Shown here: positions 5,393 through 7,001 of the stretch, one piece after another
Layout of the letters: the number at the start of each line of letters is the position of its first letter
How positions within the stretch are numbered: position 1 is the first letter of the stretch
Origin: Deltaproteobacteria bacterium
GTDB taxonomy: Bacteria > Desulfobacterota > Desulfobulbia > Desulfobulbales > UBA5123
Length of the DNA: 7,001 nt
NCBI GenBank assembly: GCA_021788685.1
Contig: JAJYKH010000144.1
Location: 1 to 7,001, forward strand
Direction: 5' to 3'
Program-made: the position numbers and the translations under genes
Notes under the pieces: model-generated
Seen by the model: the letters and a program-made list of their open reading frames with translations, nothing else
What the model was told of the DNA's origin: nothing
Database searches by the model: none

Positions 5393-5947
5393 ATGTACCG
5401 ACTTTTTGTTGCCATCGACCTGCCGGAGGAAATCAAAAAAGAGCTGGGGGCCATGTGCTTCGGCATTCCCGGCGCCAAATGGGTGGAGCCCGAGCAGCTC
5501 CATCTCACCCTTCGTTTCATCGGGGAGGTGGATGGGGGGGTGCTCGCCGACATCCGGGAGACCCTGGAGGGGGTGCGGGGCGAACCCTTCACCATGCGGC
5601 TCAAGGGGTTCGGCCATTTCCCGCCCCGGCAGGAGCCGCGGGTGCTCTGGGTGGGGGTGGACGCGGGGGAGGATCTGGTCCGCCTCCGCAACCGGATCGA
5701 AAACGGGCTGGTGCGGGCGGGAATCGAGCCCGAGCACCGGAAGTTCGCGCCGCACATCACCGTGGCCCGGCTCAAGGAGACCCCCCTCAGAAAGCTCACC
5801 AACTTCTTCGCCGGCAACGCCCTTTATGCGAGCCCCGCCTTCGAGGTGACCGAATTCCACCTCTATTCCAGTACGTTGAGCCTCAAAGGGGCCATCCACA
5901 CCCGGGAGGAAAGCTACCTTTTAATAAGACATTCTCTGGAATCTTGA
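5393..5947 (+). CDS. thpR: RNA 2',3'-cyclic phosphodiesterase / 2'-5' RNA ligase (2H phosphoesterase)
   Basis: ThpR family members hydrolyse RNA 2',3'-cyclic phosphate ends to 2'-phosphate and can join or split 2'-5' linked tRNA halves in vitro; the physiological role is unclear. The 184-residue product is full length and shows the N-terminal RLFVAIDLP signature. It has both catalytic H-x-T motifs: H37-L-T39 in LHLTLRFIG and H121-I-T123 in APHITVAR. The FGHFPPR and RVLWVGV segments between them are usual for the family. The start is placed at ATG 5393 because MYRLFVAIDLP is the normal N-terminus and AGGA lies 10 bases upstream; the frame is open further upstream through DNA antisense to aroD, but that part lacks family similarity. 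It is divergent from aroD and convergent with the next lipoprotein gene, 36 bp away, with no obvious terminator between them. Confidence 0.94.
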   Translation: MYRLFVAIDLPEEIKKELGAMCFGIPGAKWVEPEQLHLTLRFIGEVDGGVLADIRETLEGVRGEPFTMRLKGFGHFPPRQEPRVLWVGVDAGEDLVRLRNRIENGLVRAGIEPEHRKFAPHITVARLKETPLRKLTNFFAGNALYASPAFEVTEFHLYSSTLSLKGAIHTREESYLLIRHSLES

Positions 5948-5983
5948 GGTCCTTGCCTTATGATAATCACCCCCGCTTGCCCC

Positions 5984-6547
5984 CTATCTTCCGATCAATA
6001 ATCCGTGCTCCTCCTGATCCTCGGTGTTCTTCCAGAACCTTCTGTACAGGAAGACATAGAAGGTGACGACATCATTTTTGCCCAGCACGTAGCTCGTGTC
6101 GATCGCCTCGCCGCCGGCCCCGGCGAGCCAGAACAGCGGGCGGAGCTCATAGCCGATCACCTGTCCGTCAGGCCCGGTGATCGCCAGGGTTTCCACGCTC
6201 CTGAACGTGTTCTGATTGCCGAGAAAGGCCTTCGCCTCCCGGAAGGCTTCCGCCGCCGTGAGATGCTCCCGCTCTTCGACCCCGATGTCCCCGGTCCAGG
6301 AAACGATCCGGTAGGGGTCGCCTTCCCGGTCCATCACCGCCAACGTTTCGAAGTCGTCGTGGCCGACCCCGCCGTACAGGATCAGACTGTACAGACCACC
6401 GTTCTCAGGGGGCGCCGTCCGCGCCAGACGCAGGGAAGGCCCGGGGATGCAGCCGGCAATCGCCAGCAGCCAGATTGCGAGGCAGAGAAAGGCCGGAAGC
6501 CGGAGGCGGAGGACCGTTTTCATGCTTTTCCTTCCTTCTCCAGCCAT
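5984..6547 (-). CDS. Predicted lipoprotein of unknown function
   Basis: I do not recognise this 187-residue product. The N-terminus has Arg/Lys residues, a hydrophobic stretch LPAFLCLAIWLL and lipobox IAGC with Cys33, predicting a lipid-anchored envelope protein. The mature part (about 155 residues) shows no repeats or further membrane segments. It includes GGLYSLILYGG near its start, a predicted beta-rich middle (LAVMDREGDPYRIVSWTGD), a helical AAEAFREAKAFLG and a C-terminal VVTFYVFLYRRFW. Two starts are plausible. ATG 6547 has GGGGAGGA 7 bases upstream and is preferred; ATG 6523 has AGGA 5 bases upstream and gives a shorter signal (Cys25). The frame stays open to 6661 but without signal-like sequence. 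A promoter at 6607-6636 fits a single-gene unit. Base composition is like that of the neighbours. Confidence 0.75.
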   Translation of the reverse strand: MAGEGRKSMKTVLRLRLPAFLCLAIWLLAIAGCIPGPSLRLARTAPPENGGLYSLILYGGVGHDDFETLAVMDREGDPYRIVSWTGDIGVEEREHLTAAEAFREAKAFLGNQNTFRSVETLAITGPDGQVIGYELRPLFWLAGAGGEAIDTSYVLGKNDVVTFYVFLYRRFWKNTEDQEEHGLLIGR

Positions 6548-6606
6548 GGCGGTATCCTCCCCTGAAGGCGCTGCCGGAATCGGCAACCATTCCCCCCTTG
6601 AGAAAC

Positions 6607-6636
6607 AGTATAGGCTCCTGACGGATTCTCCCGCAA
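6607..6636 (-). promoter_or_regulatory. Probable promoter of the second lipoprotein gene
   Basis: On the minus strand TTGCGG (6636-6631) and TATACT (6612-6607) are 18 bases apart, matching sigma-70 boxes at 3 of 6 and 5 of 6 positions. The predicted leader is about 50 bases and contains the strong GGAGG before ATG 6547, supporting that start choice. Confidence 0.4.
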
Positions 6637-6653
6637 CGGACCAAAAGGGACGT

Positions 6654-6683
6654 CCGCCCAAGGGAGATCCCCTGGGGGGGCGG
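6654..6683 (-). other. GC-rich inverted repeat between the IS remnant and the lipoprotein promoter
   Basis: CCGCCC (6654-6659) and GGGCGG (6678-6683) are perfect complements, with a smaller GGG/CCC pairing inside the loop (6662-6671). On the minus strand the stem is followed by ACGTCCCTTTTGG, a weak T-tract. It might stop transcription coming from the transposase side, but the T-tract is too poor for a firm terminator call. Confidence 0.3.
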
Positions 6684-6715
6684 CATGCATCGTTTCAGCT
6701 GCGTCCCAGCCGGCC

Positions 6716-7001
6716 TCACGGTCTTCGGCAGCATCGGCCAGGCCCGCCCCTCAGCGGGACCTCTCGTCGCATCCAGGGAAAAGAATTATGAGCTCTTTTC
6801 CGAGCTTCGGCATGTCTCTGATCCTCTAACACCAGCGAGGCCCGTTTCAGCAAAAGGGATTTCCAGTTTTTGATCTGGTTCGGATGGACTTGATATCGTC
6901 CGGCCAGTTCCGTCAGGTCCTCCCTGCCATTCAAGAGCTCCTGCAATACCTTGGCTTTAAAAGCACCGCTGTAGCTTTTCCTCTTTATTGACCGTCGCGC
7001 C
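6716..7001 (-). CDS. IS3-family transposase OrfA, N-terminal part; probable IS remnant, cut by window edge
   Basis: OrfA is the helix-turn-helix DNA-binding half of the IS3-type OrfAB transposase. The minus-strand frame is open from the right edge to a TGA at 6718-6716. It begins ARRSIKRKSYSGAFKAKV, so the ATG probably lies one codon beyond the edge and the product would be about 95 residues. The segment LTELAGRYQVHPNQIKNWK (about residues 27-45) is the characteristic HTH_Tnp_1 helix-turn-helix. After LVLEDQRHAEARKRA the sequence becomes HNSFPWMRREVPLRGGP and loses the Leu/Glu zipper that normally ends OrfA. No orfB or DDE motif follows: only about 170 bp remain before the lipoprotein gene. 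I read this as a truncated IS copy whose left boundary lies near 6770-6790. The TTG at 6946 is internal. Confidence 0.7.
   Translation of the reverse strand, partial: ARRSIKRKSYSGAFKAKVLQELLNGREDLTELAGRYQVHPNQIKNWKSLLLKRASLVLEDQRHAEARKRAHNSFPWMRREVPLRGGPGRCCRRP

Noticed and set aside
5961..5969. TGATAATCA palindrome between thpR and the convergent lipoprotein gene, considered as a terminator
   Set aside because: Only four base pairs with a 1-base centre and no T-run, too short to terminate or to call a binding site.
1..7001. CRISPR array, tRNA/rRNA, riboswitch, toxin-antitoxin or defence system
   Set aside because: No regularly spaced repeats, cloverleaf, conserved riboswitch core or characteristic proteins were seen on either strand.

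Overview
This is an ordinary chromosomal window from a high-GC Gram-negative bacterium. Two predicted lipoproteins with clear lipoboxes show that it exports lipoproteins. The closeness of the RF3, EPSP synthase and shikimate dehydrogenase proteins to proteobacterial homologues, together with two intergenic repeat types I associate with deltaproteobacterial (Desulfuromonas/Geobacter-like) genomes, suggests Desulfobacterota. That placement comes from memory, not from a search.

Layout, left to right. Positions 1-1024 (+) hold the last two thirds of prfC (release factor RF3), cut by the window edge. The gap 1025-1390 holds a probable prfC terminator, an 18-bp near-palindrome and a convincing terminator for the opposite strand. 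Positions 1391-1957 (-) encode a small lipoprotein with a DUF2059-like core and a Pro/Ala-rich tail. The gap 1958-2278 carries a roughly 100-bp imperfect inverted-repeat element. Positions 2279-5193 (-) hold three shikimate-pathway genes read aroD -> aroE -> aroA; aroD and aroE overlap by 4 bases, and a CACGAAG-type intergenic repeat lies between aroE and aroA. Positions 5393-5947 (+) encode ThpR, a 2H-phosphoesterase RNA ligase/cyclic phosphodiesterase, divergent from aroD. The aroD/thpR intergenic region has a good sigma-70-like promoter for aroD overlapped by a 16-bp near-palindrome. Positions 5984-6547 (-) encode a second lipoprotein of unknown function, with its own likely promoter. The right edge (6716-7001, -) carries the start of an IS3-family orfA transposase gene with no orfB behind it, probably a remnant.

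Together, aroD, aroE and aroA cover three of the steps from 3-dehydroquinate towards chorismate (dehydratase, reductase, EPSP synthase); aroK and aroC are not in the window. RF3, ThpR and the lipoproteins are separate housekeeping or envelope genes with no visible link to the aro cluster. I see no CRISPR array, tRNA/rRNA, toxin-antitoxin pair, defence system or other undescribed multi-gene system. The points worth a second look are intergenic: the repeats, the palindromes and the IS remnant.
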